6,493 nt of DNA from an uncultured Lachnospiraceae bacterium (GTDB lineage Bacteria > Bacillota > Clostridia > Lachnospirales > Lachnospiraceae): contig CANQYH010000182.1 of NCBI GenBank assembly GCA_947628025.1, positions 1-6,493 of the forward strand, written 5' to 3'. Made by a program: the position numbers and the translations under genes. How positions within the stretch are numbered: position 1 is the first letter of the stretch; every line of letters begins with the position of its first letter. Positions 1 to 5,839 of the stretch are shown here, one piece after another. The notes under the pieces are model-generated. The model saw only the letters and a program-made list of their open reading frames with translations. It had not been told where the DNA came from and made no database searches.

Positions 1-1921
1 TCTCCCCACTCCGAGCGCCGTCCCCTTTCCCATGGTCTTCCGTTTGCACCCGCCCCGCTTCCTCATGCCGGCGTACGCCCTCTCTCAGCAGTTTTCCGGT
101 CTGCTGCGCGGCCTCCTCCAGAATATGGGAGACCGCTTCGATCGCCTCGTCGTGGGCGCGGGGGATACAGGTTCCCGGCAAAATATCGTGGAACTGGTTA
201 ATCAGCAGTTCGTTGGTCAGGGGATCGATCCTCTCCGCGTCCGCCGCCTCTCCCCGCTCAACGGCGTCCCTGACGGTCAGATATTCCAGGTCCCGCAGGG
301 CGAATTCCGCTTTCCGGTTATTCCGCTTGATCACATGCTGGTTGGTCAGGGTCCCCCGGTGAAGCTCCAGATACAGTTCTCCCCGGTAGGTGGACGGTTC
401 CGTCAGACTACTCTCCAAGTCCCGCATAAAGCGGCTGACCGTCGTATGAGAGGTCCTCGGCATCCCCTCCAGGTCCTTAAGCCGCTCCGCAATCTCGATC
501 ATGCCGAATTCCGGACCGCCTCCTCCGTCGCCGAAGCCGTAAGAGATCAGCCGGCGGTTGGAAACGGCCCGTTCCTTAATGGTATTGCCGTCACCGCGGA
601 GGATGTTTTCCGTAAGCGCCTCCGGGTCCGGCCACACATGGGTCCGGTTGAAATGAACCAGCACCCGCGAACCATCGATCCCTTTCCAGTAGAACGTATC
701 GTAGGGGAAAGAATTCGTGTCGTTCCACGCGATCTTCGTCGTCAGGAAATACTTCACTCCGCAGCCCATCATGATCTGCGGCAGAGAAGCGCTGTAGCCG
801 AACGTATCCGGCAGCCAGAACGAATCCGAAGTAAAGCCGAAATGCTCCCTGGTGAACTTCTGCCCCCACACAAACTGACGGATCATATATTCGCCGGATG
901 GAATATTGCAGTCGCACTCGATCCACACGCCCCCGTTCGGCTCGTACCGGCCCTCCGCCACCCGCCGTTTGATATCCTCAAACAGGGCCGGGTACATCCG
1001 CCGGATGATGTCCGCATGGTACGCGGAACTCTGGATAAACGTATAATCCGGATACTGGTCCATCAGGTTCATCTGGTTGGCGTAGGTCCGGGCGCATTTC
1101 TTCTCCGTCTCTCCCCGGTGCCACAGCCAGGCGGTATCCATATGGGAATGGCCGATCAGCCCGGCATAGGGGGCCGACTGGGAATTCTTATCTTTCAGTA
1201 CATCTTTCAGGATCCGGCCGGCGCAGGCCATCTGCTCCCGAAAGACTTCCGAATCCTCATTCTCGAAATCATAGGAAATAACATTGTGGACCGCAAGCAG
1301 CGCCCGCACGAAATCCGCGCGGCGGAAGCTGCTCGCCGGAAGCACCTTGACCATCTGGTTGGCGATCCGCAGGTCAAAATAGAATTCCGCCAGTTCCTCA
1401 TCTTTCAGGCAGATGTCCGCCGGATGATAAACGATCTCGAACGTCTTCTGGCCCTCTTCCTTAAAAGGCTGGGTGCCTTTGATATAATGGTTGGCGTAGT
1501 ACTCAAACGCAATCTCGACCCGCTTCTCTGCAGCCGCTTCTTTCACCAGCATATCGCAGTAATGGTTGCCGTGGCTGTGCTCGATGATCTTGGACGCGAA
1601 ATTACCGTACGGCTTTCCGTCCACCCAGAGCATCCCCTCGTAACCCTCGATCCTCGGATAGATATACAGGCGCTTCCCGTCCAGTCCGTCCGGTACCGCA
1701 TAACTCCCCTTAAACCAGCAGTAAATCCCCTCCCCGCGAAAGACCGTACCGTCCTCACAGGGCGCAAAGCATGTATCCTCCGGAACACTGTAATGGCTCC
1801 CGTCCGTCTGAAATGCCGACAGCCGCACCGAATCTACTGCCCGGAACAGCCCGGGCTCCAACATTTCCTCCAGGCGTTTCAGTTTCCCAAACATTCTCTC
1901 CAGCTGTTTTTCTGTATACAT
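1..1921 (-). CDS. GH38 alpha-mannosidase, 3' end cut by the window edge
   Basis: This is a retaining, zinc-dependent alpha-mannosidase that trims alpha-linked mannose from glycans. 640 codons are visible and the frame is still open at base 1; relatives of this class (yeast Ams1-like and bacterial) run to roughly 1000 residues or more, so the C-terminal beta-sandwich domains are missing from view. An N-terminal domain of about 250 residues precedes the catalytic barrel. Family motifs are clear: GHSHMDTAWLW at 257-267 (H260 and D262 as zinc ligands), LPDTFGYSASLPQ at 370-382 (D372 as nucleophile and zinc ligand) and NQFHDILPGT at 575-584 (H578 as zinc ligand). No signal peptide is seen, so it probably acts in the cytoplasm on imported oligosaccharides. 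The ATG at 1921 has GGAGG seven bases upstream. It has its own promoter, 247 bp after the membrane-protein gene. Residue roles are carried over from characterised GH38 enzymes. Confidence 0.95.
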   Translation of the reverse strand, partial: MYTEKQLERMFGKLKRLEEMLEPGLFRAVDSVRLSAFQTDGSHYSVPEDTCFAPCEDGTVFRGEGIYCWFKGSYAVPDGLDGKRLYIYPRIEGYEGMLWVDGKPYGNFASKIIEHSHGNHYCDMLVKEAAAEKRVEIAFEYYANHYIKGTQPFKEEGQKTFEIVYHPADICLKDEELAEFYFDLRIANQMVKVLPASSFRRADFVRALLAVHNVISYDFENEDSEVFREQMACAGRILKDVLKDKNSQSAPYAGLIGHSHMDTAWLWHRGETEKKCARTYANQMNLMDQYPDYTFIQSSAYHADIIRRMYPALFEDIKRRVAEGRYEPNGGVWIECDCNIPSGEYMIRQFVWGQKFTREHFGFTSDSFWLPDTFGYSASLPQIMMGCGVKYFLTTKIAWNDTNSFPYDTFYWKGIDGSRVLVHFNRTHVWPDPEALTENILRGDGNTIKERAVSNRRLISYGFGDGGGGPEFGMIEIAERLKDLEGMPRTSHTTVSRFMRDLESSLTEPSTYRGELYLELHRGTLTNQHVIKRNNRKAEFALRDLEYLTVRDAVERGEAADAERIDPLTNELLINQFHDILPGTCIPRAHDEAIEAVSHILEEAAQQTGKLLREGVRRHEEAGRVQTEDHGKGDGARSGE

Positions 1922-2008
1922 ATCCCATCCTCCATATAGAATATCTCCGCGGACTCATGTTCTGTCCGTCCCATGCTCCTGCGTGCAGCTGACTACAACC
2001 ACATACAA

Positions 2009-2041
2009 ACGGTAATCTCTGCCGCTCTCATCCACTACCGT
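2009..2041. repeat. Dyad ACGGTA-N21-TACCGT in the mannosidase leader
   Basis: Two perfect 6-base inverted arms separated by 21 bases lie between the predicted transcript start (about 2074) and the mannosidase start codon. It could be an operator for a sugar-responsive regulator or a weak RNA stem, but 6-base arms this far apart also occur by chance. No regulator for it is encoded in the window. Confidence 0.2.
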
Positions 2042-2080
2042 AATTGCCTCTTTTTACCATCAGGTCACGGCCGGATATTC

Positions 2081-2089
2081 ATTATATCA
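2081..2089 (-). promoter_or_regulatory. Extended -10 promoter for the mannosidase gene
   Basis: On the minus strand the sequence reads TGATATAAT, a perfect TATAAT (2086-2081) with the TG of an extended -10 element. The hexamer 17 bp further upstream is TATATT, a weak -35, which fits an extended -10 promoter. Transcription would start near 2074, giving a leader of about 150 nt before the ATG at 1921. No clear terminator lies between this point and the preceding membrane-protein gene, so some readthrough is also possible. Confidence 0.55.
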
Positions 2090-2168
2090 GAAAAACAGCT
2101 AAAAATATAGAGAATCCCAACTTTTATCCGGAACTTTTTCTACAATCTGCAATTCCCATTTTCTTCCA

Positions 2169-2786
2169 TTAATGACTAAGGCTCCAAAACGCATGAACGG
2201 ATATCGCCCCCATCATCAGTGCCGCCAACAGCAAAGGGATCATCCCGTCCACGTAACTTGTAACCGTATCCAGATCGTAATACAGGATATAAGCTGCCAG
2301 ATCGATCAACGCAAACAATACCGTCGCTGCCAGATAACTGCACGCCGTCCGAAACGAAAACGCCCCCGTCCCATAAAGCAGGTTGACCTCCGCCAATGTC
2401 AGGGCCGTCCAAGCCACAATCAAAATCAGTTCCGTTGTCACCGGCCTATTCATAAACCGCCCTGTTATGAGCGCTAAAAGTACATACGCCGCCGCCGAGA
2501 CCGGAAGTATCCATCCGCCTGGGATGATGGTCTGCTCCAGCCGGGCAGCCTGGATACCCCCAATGATCTGAACCACCGCCGCCACACCAAAAATCAGAGC
2601 CGGGAACAGCAGCCACCCGGACCTCATCCCAGTCACCGGCCTGACCGGCTTAAAAGCCAGTATCCACCACAAAAGGTAGAACACACTGCAGACGATCAAA
2701 CATAGATTCCCCATCAGTACCTGCCTGATCACTTTCTCCATCTTTCCAACGCCTCCGTTAACGTCAACTATTTCTAACAGTCTCAT
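2169..2786 (-). CDS. Six-helix integral membrane protein, co-transcribed with the Rrf2 regulator
   Basis: The protein is 205 aa from the first ATG, or 190 aa from a second ATG at 2741, and I do not recognise a named family. Hydrophobic segments suggest six transmembrane helices at about 25-45, 57-79, 91-109, 118-137, 147-170 and 180-202, with short loops and no large soluble domain. No catalytic or metal-binding motif stands out. The first ATG overlaps the regulator's stop as ATGA, which would allow translational coupling. The second ATG has a proper GGAGG (2752-2756) ten bases upstream, and starting there puts the first helix near the N terminus, so it may be the true start. It sits in an operon with the Rrf2 repressor, beside the divergent flavodoxin/ferredoxin gene, which suggests a role linked to that redox module, for example as a membrane partner or transporter; this is inference from position only. 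Confidence 0.8.
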   Translation of the reverse strand: MRLLEIVDVNGGVGKMEKVIRQVLMGNLCLIVCSVFYLLWWILAFKPVRPVTGMRSGWLLFPALIFGVAAVVQIIGGIQAARLEQTIIPGGWILPVSAAAYVLLALITGRFMNRPVTTELILIVAWTALTLAEVNLLYGTGAFSFRTACSYLAATVLFALIDLAAYILYYDLDTVTSYVDGMIPLLLAALMMGAISVHAFWSLSH

Positions 2787-3223
2787 TCTGCCTGAGCAAT
2801 GGCTGCATGATATTCATCGACTACATTTTGCAGCGAAATGCTCTTCAGACTATCAGTCAGATCATTTTGGACCGTCTGATAGGTCTTCCCCAACACACGG
2901 CCAATATTTCTTCCGACCGGGCAAAACGGGGACGGAGAAGCATGTATCCCCATCAACTTGCCGATGGCGTCCGGCTCCACCGCCTGGCAAATCTGATACA
3001 GCGAAATATCCTCCGGCGGGGCTTCCATTGTAGCGCCGCCTGTTCCGAATGGAATTGCGATAATCCCCTCTTTTTTCAGAGAACTTAATATATTGCGGAT
3101 CGTCACCGGGTTGCATCCCGTTGACAGCGACAGCAATTCGCTGGTGACTTTTTTCTGCCGGCCATATTCATTAATAAAAACCAGACAATGGATAGCAATG
3201 GAACACTTCTTGCTGATCTGCAT
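2783..3223 (-). CDS. Rrf2-family transcriptional regulator (YwnA-like)
   Basis: This is a predicted DNA-binding repressor of 146 aa, normal for the family. It opens with MQISKKCSIAIHCL, the usual Rrf2 N-terminal helix. A winged helix follows, with the recognition region at about 27-53 (TSELLSLSTGCNPVTIRNIL is typical) and a glycine-rich wing near 60-66. The C-terminal part has PEDISLYQICQAVEP (70-84) and SPFCPVGRNIG (98-108), a pattern I associate with Bacillus YwnA/YwgB-type members. It lacks the three closely spaced cysteines that hold the Fe-S cluster in IscR and NsrR, having only C79 and C101 in that region. The start at 3223 (GGAGG ten bases upstream) is preferred; an ATG two codons earlier at 3229 has only four bases of spacing. 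A longer open frame reaching 3349 is excluded, because it would begin upstream of this gene's own promoter. It probably represses itself and the divergent flavodoxin gene through the dyads described separately. Confidence 0.92.
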   Translation of the reverse strand: MQISKKCSIAIHCLVFINEYGRQKKVTSELLSLSTGCNPVTIRNILSSLKKEGIIAIPFGTGGATMEAPPEDISLYQICQAVEPDAIGKLMGIHASPSPFCPVGRNIGRVLGKTYQTVQNDLTDSLKSISLQNVVDEYHAAIAQAE

Positions 3224-3245
3224 AGACATCGATCCTCCCGCTCCT

Positions 3246-3274
3246 ATTTTACCAAAATTCCGCTCTGATGTAAA
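3246..3274 (-). promoter_or_regulatory. Promoter of the Rrf2 regulator operon
   Basis: Reading the minus strand, TTTACA (3274-3269) and TAAAAT (3251-3246) are separated by exactly 17 bp, one mismatch each from the sigma-A consensus. Transcription would begin near 3239, so the leader is only about 10-16 nt and consists mostly of the ribosome binding site. The -35 box lies inside the first dyad operator, so bound repressor would block it. Confidence 0.75.
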
Positions 3275-3289
3275 TATTGACATTACACC
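3267..3289. promoter_or_regulatory. Operator 1: GATGTAA-N9-TTACACC over both divergent -35 boxes
   Basis: This 23-bp imperfect palindrome has arms that agree as G(A/G)TGTAA on both strands. It contains the whole TTGACA of the rightward promoter (3277-3282) and most of the TTTACA of the leftward promoter (3269-3274). The same arms with the same 9-bp spacing recur 45 bp away. Its place between an Rrf2 gene and a divergent gene makes it the likely Rrf2 binding site. I do not know a published operator with this exact sequence. Confidence 0.8.
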
Positions 3290-3305
3290 ATTTGGGCTAT
3301 ATAAT
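3277..3305 (+). promoter_or_regulatory. Consensus sigma-A promoter of the flavodoxin/ferredoxin gene
   Basis: TTGACA (3277-3282), a 17-bp spacer and TATAAT (3300-3305) match the consensus at all 12 positions. Transcription should start near 3312, giving a leader of about 40 nt. A promoter this strong normally needs tight repression, consistent with one operator inside it and another directly downstream. Confidence 0.9.
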
Positions 3306-3311
3306 AAAATA

Positions 3312-3334
3312 GATGTAATTCTAAATCTTACACC
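3312..3334. promoter_or_regulatory. Operator 2: second GATGTAA-N9-TTACACC copy at the transcript start
   Basis: The two 7-base arms are identical to those of operator 1 (14 of 14 bases) while the nine spacer bases differ, the pattern expected for protein-binding sites. It begins at the predicted +1 of the rightward promoter and ends three bases before the AGGAGG (3337-3342) of the flavodoxin gene. Bound protein here would block initiation or early elongation. The spacing between equivalent positions of the two operators is 45 bp. Confidence 0.8.
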
Positions 3335-3351
3335 GCAGGAGGAATACATAT

Positions 3352-4110
3352 ATGAAATATGTTCAGATCATCTTCAGCCCCACGGGAGGAACAGAAAAGG
3401 TTTCAAACGCGATCGCCAAAAGCTGGCCGTCCGTCGATACCATCGATCTCTCTGTTCCGGGAAAAAATGATCCGATAATGGTTTTTCAGCCCGAAGACGT
3501 GGCGCTGATCGCAATGCCGTCGTTCGGAGGCCTTGCTCCGCAGATCGCTCTCGAACGGCTCGGCGAAATCAAAGGAAACGGCGCCAAATGTATCCTTGCG
3601 GCCGTATACGGGAACCGCGCCTATGAGGACACTCTGGTCCAGATGGAAGACGCCGCCGAGAAATGCGGATTTCGAATCATCGCCGCGATCTCAGCCATTG
3701 CGGAACACTCCATCATGCACCAATACGCCGCAGGGCGGCCTGACCGCGCGGACTGCGTCCAGCTTGCCGGTTTCGCGGAACAGATCAATAAAAAACTCCA
3801 AAGCGGCGATCTGAAAAAGCCGGCGCTTCCCGGGAACCGGCCCTACAAAAAAGCCGGCAGCGTCCCCCTTGTGCCGAAAGCCGGCCCCGCCTGCACAGAA
3901 TGCGGCCTTTGCGCGAAGCAATGTCCCACGCAGGCGATCGATCCCACAAATCCCCGGACAACAGACGCCAAAAAGTGCATTTCCTGTATGCGCTGCGTCT
4001 CCATCTGTCCCGTAAACGCGCGCAAGGTCAACGCCGTCATGGTCTCCGCCGCCGCCCTGGCGATAAAGAAAGCATGTTCTGAACATAAAGAAAACGAGCT
4101 GTTTATTTGA
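3352..4110 (+). CDS. EFR1-type protein: flavodoxin-like domain plus two [4Fe-4S] clusters
   Basis: This is a cytoplasmic electron carrier of 252 aa that combines an FMN-binding flavodoxin-like domain with a C-terminal bacterial ferredoxin domain. The N terminus has a beta strand followed by SPTGGT at 9-14, the FMN phosphate-binding loop. Further flavodoxin-fold segments are MPSFGGLAPQIALERL (55-70) and AAVYGNRAYEDTL (83-95). The ferredoxin part has two complete CxxCxxCxxxCP motifs, with cysteines 181, 184, 187, 191 and 209, 212, 215, 219, enough for two [4Fe-4S] clusters. AGGAGG lies nine bases before the ATG. It is a single-gene transcript ending in a strong terminator, driven by a consensus promoter with two dyad operators and divergent from an Rrf2 regulator. 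Family membership is well supported; the electron donor and acceptor are unknown. Expression on loss of Rrf2 repression, for example under redox or nitrosative stress, is inference. Confidence 0.93.
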   Translation: MKYVQIIFSPTGGTEKVSNAIAKSWPSVDTIDLSVPGKNDPIMVFQPEDVALIAMPSFGGLAPQIALERLGEIKGNGAKCILAAVYGNRAYEDTLVQMEDAAEKCGFRIIAAISAIAEHSIMHQYAAGRPDRADCVQLAGFAEQINKKLQSGDLKKPALPGNRPYKKAGSVPLVPKAGPACTECGLCAKQCPTQAIDPTNPRTTDAKKCISCMRCVSICPVNARKVNAVMVSAAALAIKKACSEHKENELFI

Positions 4111-4366
4111 GGCTGATTTCTCTCATAAACCAAAAAACTCCCCGCTGCAAATGTTGACAGCGAGGAGTTTTCTTTTTGTCTTTATCGCAATCCATAATAT
4201 CATTAACTATGTATATAATCGACGACATCATGCAAAAAATTATAAACCCCCAACTATTTCTGACAAAAAGATCCTTTTTAAAAATATTGCCACTACAAGC
4301 CAATGGCACAAATATAAGAAAATTCTTTAAATAATGATGCACTCGCATTAATTTTAGCCATTTCAT
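4103..4366 (-). pseudogene. 5' remnant of a UbiA-family polyprenyl-phosphate phosphoribosyltransferase
   Basis: The open frame has 87 codons against roughly 290 in intact relatives. Residues 1-65 look like the start of the decaprenyl-phosphate 5-phosphoribosyltransferase type of UbiA enzymes, which transfer phosphoribose to a polyprenyl phosphate in the membrane. They show RVHHYLKNFLIFVPL (8-22), a first membrane helix, a second hydrophobic segment (about 40-54) and the first Asp-rich motif NDxxDxxxD (N55, D56, D59, D63), which binds the Mg-diphosphate. Homology then stops: the last ~20 codons are the terminator hairpin and read into the end of the convergent flavodoxin gene. The second Asp-rich motif and seven of the usual nine helices are absent, so the product cannot be active. 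A GAGG six bases before the ATG shows it was once a normal gene. The break lies at about 4172, where composition changes from AT-rich to GC-rich. Confidence 0.82.
4132..4177 (+). terminator. Strong bidirectional rho-independent terminator
   Basis: ACTCCCCGCTG (4137-4147) pairs with CAGCGAGGAGT (4158-4168) over 11 bp with one C-A mismatch, and the stem extends through A/T pairs on the outside; the loop is 10 nt. T-rich runs follow the stem on both strands (4168-4177 on plus, the complement of 4132-4137 on minus). It ends the flavodoxin/ferredoxin transcript 22 bases after its stop and would also stop leftward transcription from the polysaccharide genes. Confidence 0.9.
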
Positions 4367-4423
4367 AAAGCACCTCGTATCAATTTTTAACGCATTGAAG
4401 TTGTTCGATTTGGGTATAGTAGT

Positions 4424-4528
4424 TTATTCTAATAGTAGGAAAATTCCTGCTGATTCTATATAGTCTTCATGACATCTATCATTAATTACTTCAGAAATAA
4501 TCAAACAGGCCTTAATTGTCCATTTCAT
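4424..4528 (-). CDS. Unrecognised 34-codon ORF between two gene remnants
   Basis: ATG at 4528 has a good GGAG six bases upstream, directly after the stop of the epimerase remnant, so it may be the start of a third gene in the same operon. The frame (MKWTIKACLIISE...) closes at TAA 4424-4426. The same frame, apart from that stop, continues through 19 codons into the UbiA remnant. I recognise no family. It may be the decayed head of a lost gene, a short leader, or chance; its position between two truncated genes favours decay. Confidence 0.3.
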   Translation of the reverse strand: MKWTIKACLIISEVINDRCHEDYIESAGIFLLLE

Positions 4529-4537
4529 TATATCTCC

Positions 4538-4708
4538 TTATTCTACAGCCCATCGAAGATCCTCTATATTTGTGATATACGTCAATAAATCATTCTTAAA
4601 AACGCTCGATGTTCCCACCACAAAAATACTGGCGCCATACCCCCGGAGCTTTAATTCATTCTTTTCAGATATACTGCCATCTACTTCCAAAATAATATCT
4701 TTCTTGTT
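4538..4708 (-). pseudogene. 3' remnant of a ribulose-phosphate 3-epimerase family gene
   Basis: 56 codons precede a TAA, and the frame is closed upstream by TAG at 4709-4711, so no start codon and no N-terminal part remain. What survives is the last quarter of a TIM barrel: ILEVDGSISEKN (6-17) matches the VDGGI strand-7 loop of Rpe enzymes, and GASIFVVGTSSVF (25-37) matches the strand-8 phosphate-binding segment, followed by a final helix. Intact enzymes have about 220 residues and interconvert ribulose 5-phosphate and xylulose 5-phosphate, or act on related sugars. The catalytic His and Asp residues in the front part are gone. It follows the SDR stop codon by only 11 bases, so a deletion removed the 5' three-quarters of the gene. 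A pentose-phosphate enzyme next to a phosphoribosyltransferase fits a polyprenyl-linked pentose pathway; that link is inference. Confidence 0.75.
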
Positions 4709-4719
4709 CTATCAACTAT

Positions 4720-5781
4720 TCACTTTATCGCTTCTTTTATAATAGTTATGGTTTTCCAAACTCCTAATTTAATCTCTGTAGCAGCGCACCATGATAATTT
4801 TTTGACTTTTTCATTATCAAGTCTAGCTACCGTTGCTTTGCTATACCCCTTTAGTTCCTGCTTGCTGGGGATTTCATATATTACCTTTGTACCTGCAATA
4901 TTTGCAGCAAGCCGTGCAAACTCTTTGAGGGTTATATCAGACTTATCATCCGTAATATTATATGCCTCTCCATTCGCACCCCTCAGCAAAACTGCTAAAA
5001 GTCCTGATACGGCATCAACGACATATGTATATGAATAATACTGATTTCCCTTACTCTTTAACACTATATTTTCGCCTGAGGCAGCTTTCAGAATGAATTG
5101 CGAAGACGCTTTAGTATCATTCGTCAACATAGTCGGTCCATAAACTCTTGACAGTCTCGGTATCACAATATCCAGTCCATACTGCTTTTTATATGCCTGG
5201 CAAAGAGTTTCTCCACATCGTTTGCTTTCCGGGTAACCAGCACGAAAGGTATTACAGTCAATATAACCGAGATAGCTTTCATCAAACTTTTCAACATCAC
5301 CACGATTTTCACCATATATTTCCACGGAAGATGCAAACAAAAACCTTTTAGTATTATGTCCAACTGCAAATTTTAATAAATTGTTCGTACCAATAATATT
5401 AGTGGTAATCGTTCCAATCGGATCATTTGAGTACGCAACAGGGTGAGTATTACTTGCCAAATGAAGGACATAATCGACTTTGCCAAGATCATGCTCAACC
5501 ACCTGATTTATATCTTGCGGTATAAATTTAAAGTAAGGAATATCGTAATAATATTCAAAGCGCGCCTTTGCCCTTTCAACATCGCGTCCGATGGCATAAA
5601 CTTTGCAATTTAAATGCTCCTCTTTATTTTTATACATGATCACATCAATCAGGCAACTGCCTATCATTCCTGTTGCCCCTGAGATAAGCAGTGATTGACC
5701 AGTTAGTTTTTCCCATGGCAAATTCATATTGCACACTGTTTTAACATCGTCAAGATATAAGTTATTTTTATGGATTTTCAA
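4720..5781 (-). CDS. NAD-dependent nucleotide-sugar epimerase/dehydratase (extended SDR)
   Basis: This cytoplasmic enzyme of 353 aa acts on a nucleotide-activated sugar through a bound NAD(H). The Rossmann motif is GATGMIG at 35-41, followed by HLAS at 107-110, the catalytic SSVEIYG at 151-157 and YPESK with Y183 and K187 as the catalytic pair; RLSRVYGPT (209-217) and the C-terminal substrate domain follow. Length is normal for the family and the gene appears intact. The start is TTG at 5781: an in-frame TAA lies three codons upstream and the next ATG is codon 19, while AAGGAG sits 11 bases before the TTG. The roughly 20 residues before the Rossmann strand (LYLDDV...LPWEKL) resemble those of capsule-locus relatives as I recall them. 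It is 58 bp after the ThDP-enzyme gene and in the same direction, probably one operon. The substrate and exact reaction (dehydratase, epimerase, decarboxylase or reductase) cannot be read from these motifs. Confidence 0.9.
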   Translation of the reverse strand: MKIHKNNLYLDDVKTVCNMNLPWEKLTGQSLLISGATGMIGSCLIDVIMYKNKEEHLNCKVYAIGRDVERAKARFEYYYDIPYFKFIPQDINQVVEHDLGKVDYVLHLASNTHPVAYSNDPIGTITTNIIGTNNLLKFAVGHNTKRFLFASSVEIYGENRGDVEKFDESYLGYIDCNTFRAGYPESKRCGETLCQAYKKQYGLDIVIPRLSRVYGPTMLTNDTKASSQFILKAASGENIVLKSKGNQYYSYTYVVDAVSGLLAVLLRGANGEAYNITDDKSDITLKEFARLAANIAGTKVIYEIPSKQELKGYSKATVARLDNEKVKKLSWCAATEIKLGVWKTITIIKEAIK

Positions 5782-5839
5782 TTTTTCTTAAGCTCCTTAT
5801 TCTTCTTTCAACCCCATCATACAAAGAAGCACTTCTATG

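Noticed and set aside
32..1939. A 635-codon open frame on the plus strand
   Set aside because: It lies fully antisense to the GH38 gene, whose zinc and nucleophile motifs are intact; its translation is rich in Arg, Pro and His with no recognisable motif. It is a by-product of GC-rich codon use on the other strand.
2090..2168. Possible terminator after the membrane-protein gene
   Set aside because: The region is A/T-rich with short runs of T, but I find no stem longer than about four pairs.
3224..3349. N-terminal extension of the Rrf2 regulator to an ATG-like start at 3349
   Set aside because: The extra 42 residues are translated from the promoter/operator region, upstream of the regulator's own predicted transcript start, and do not resemble Rrf2 proteins, which begin near MQIS.
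3691..4133. Minus-strand open frames of 96-131 codons opposite the flavodoxin/ferredoxin gene
   Set aside because: They overlap a gene with complete FMN-loop and ferredoxin cysteine motifs, and show no motifs or ribosome binding sites of their own.
5782..5839. CTTCTTT/AAAGAAG inverted repeat between the ThDP and SDR genes
   Set aside because: Seven A/T-rich pairs with a 14-base loop and no following T-run; too weak for a terminator and easily due to chance.
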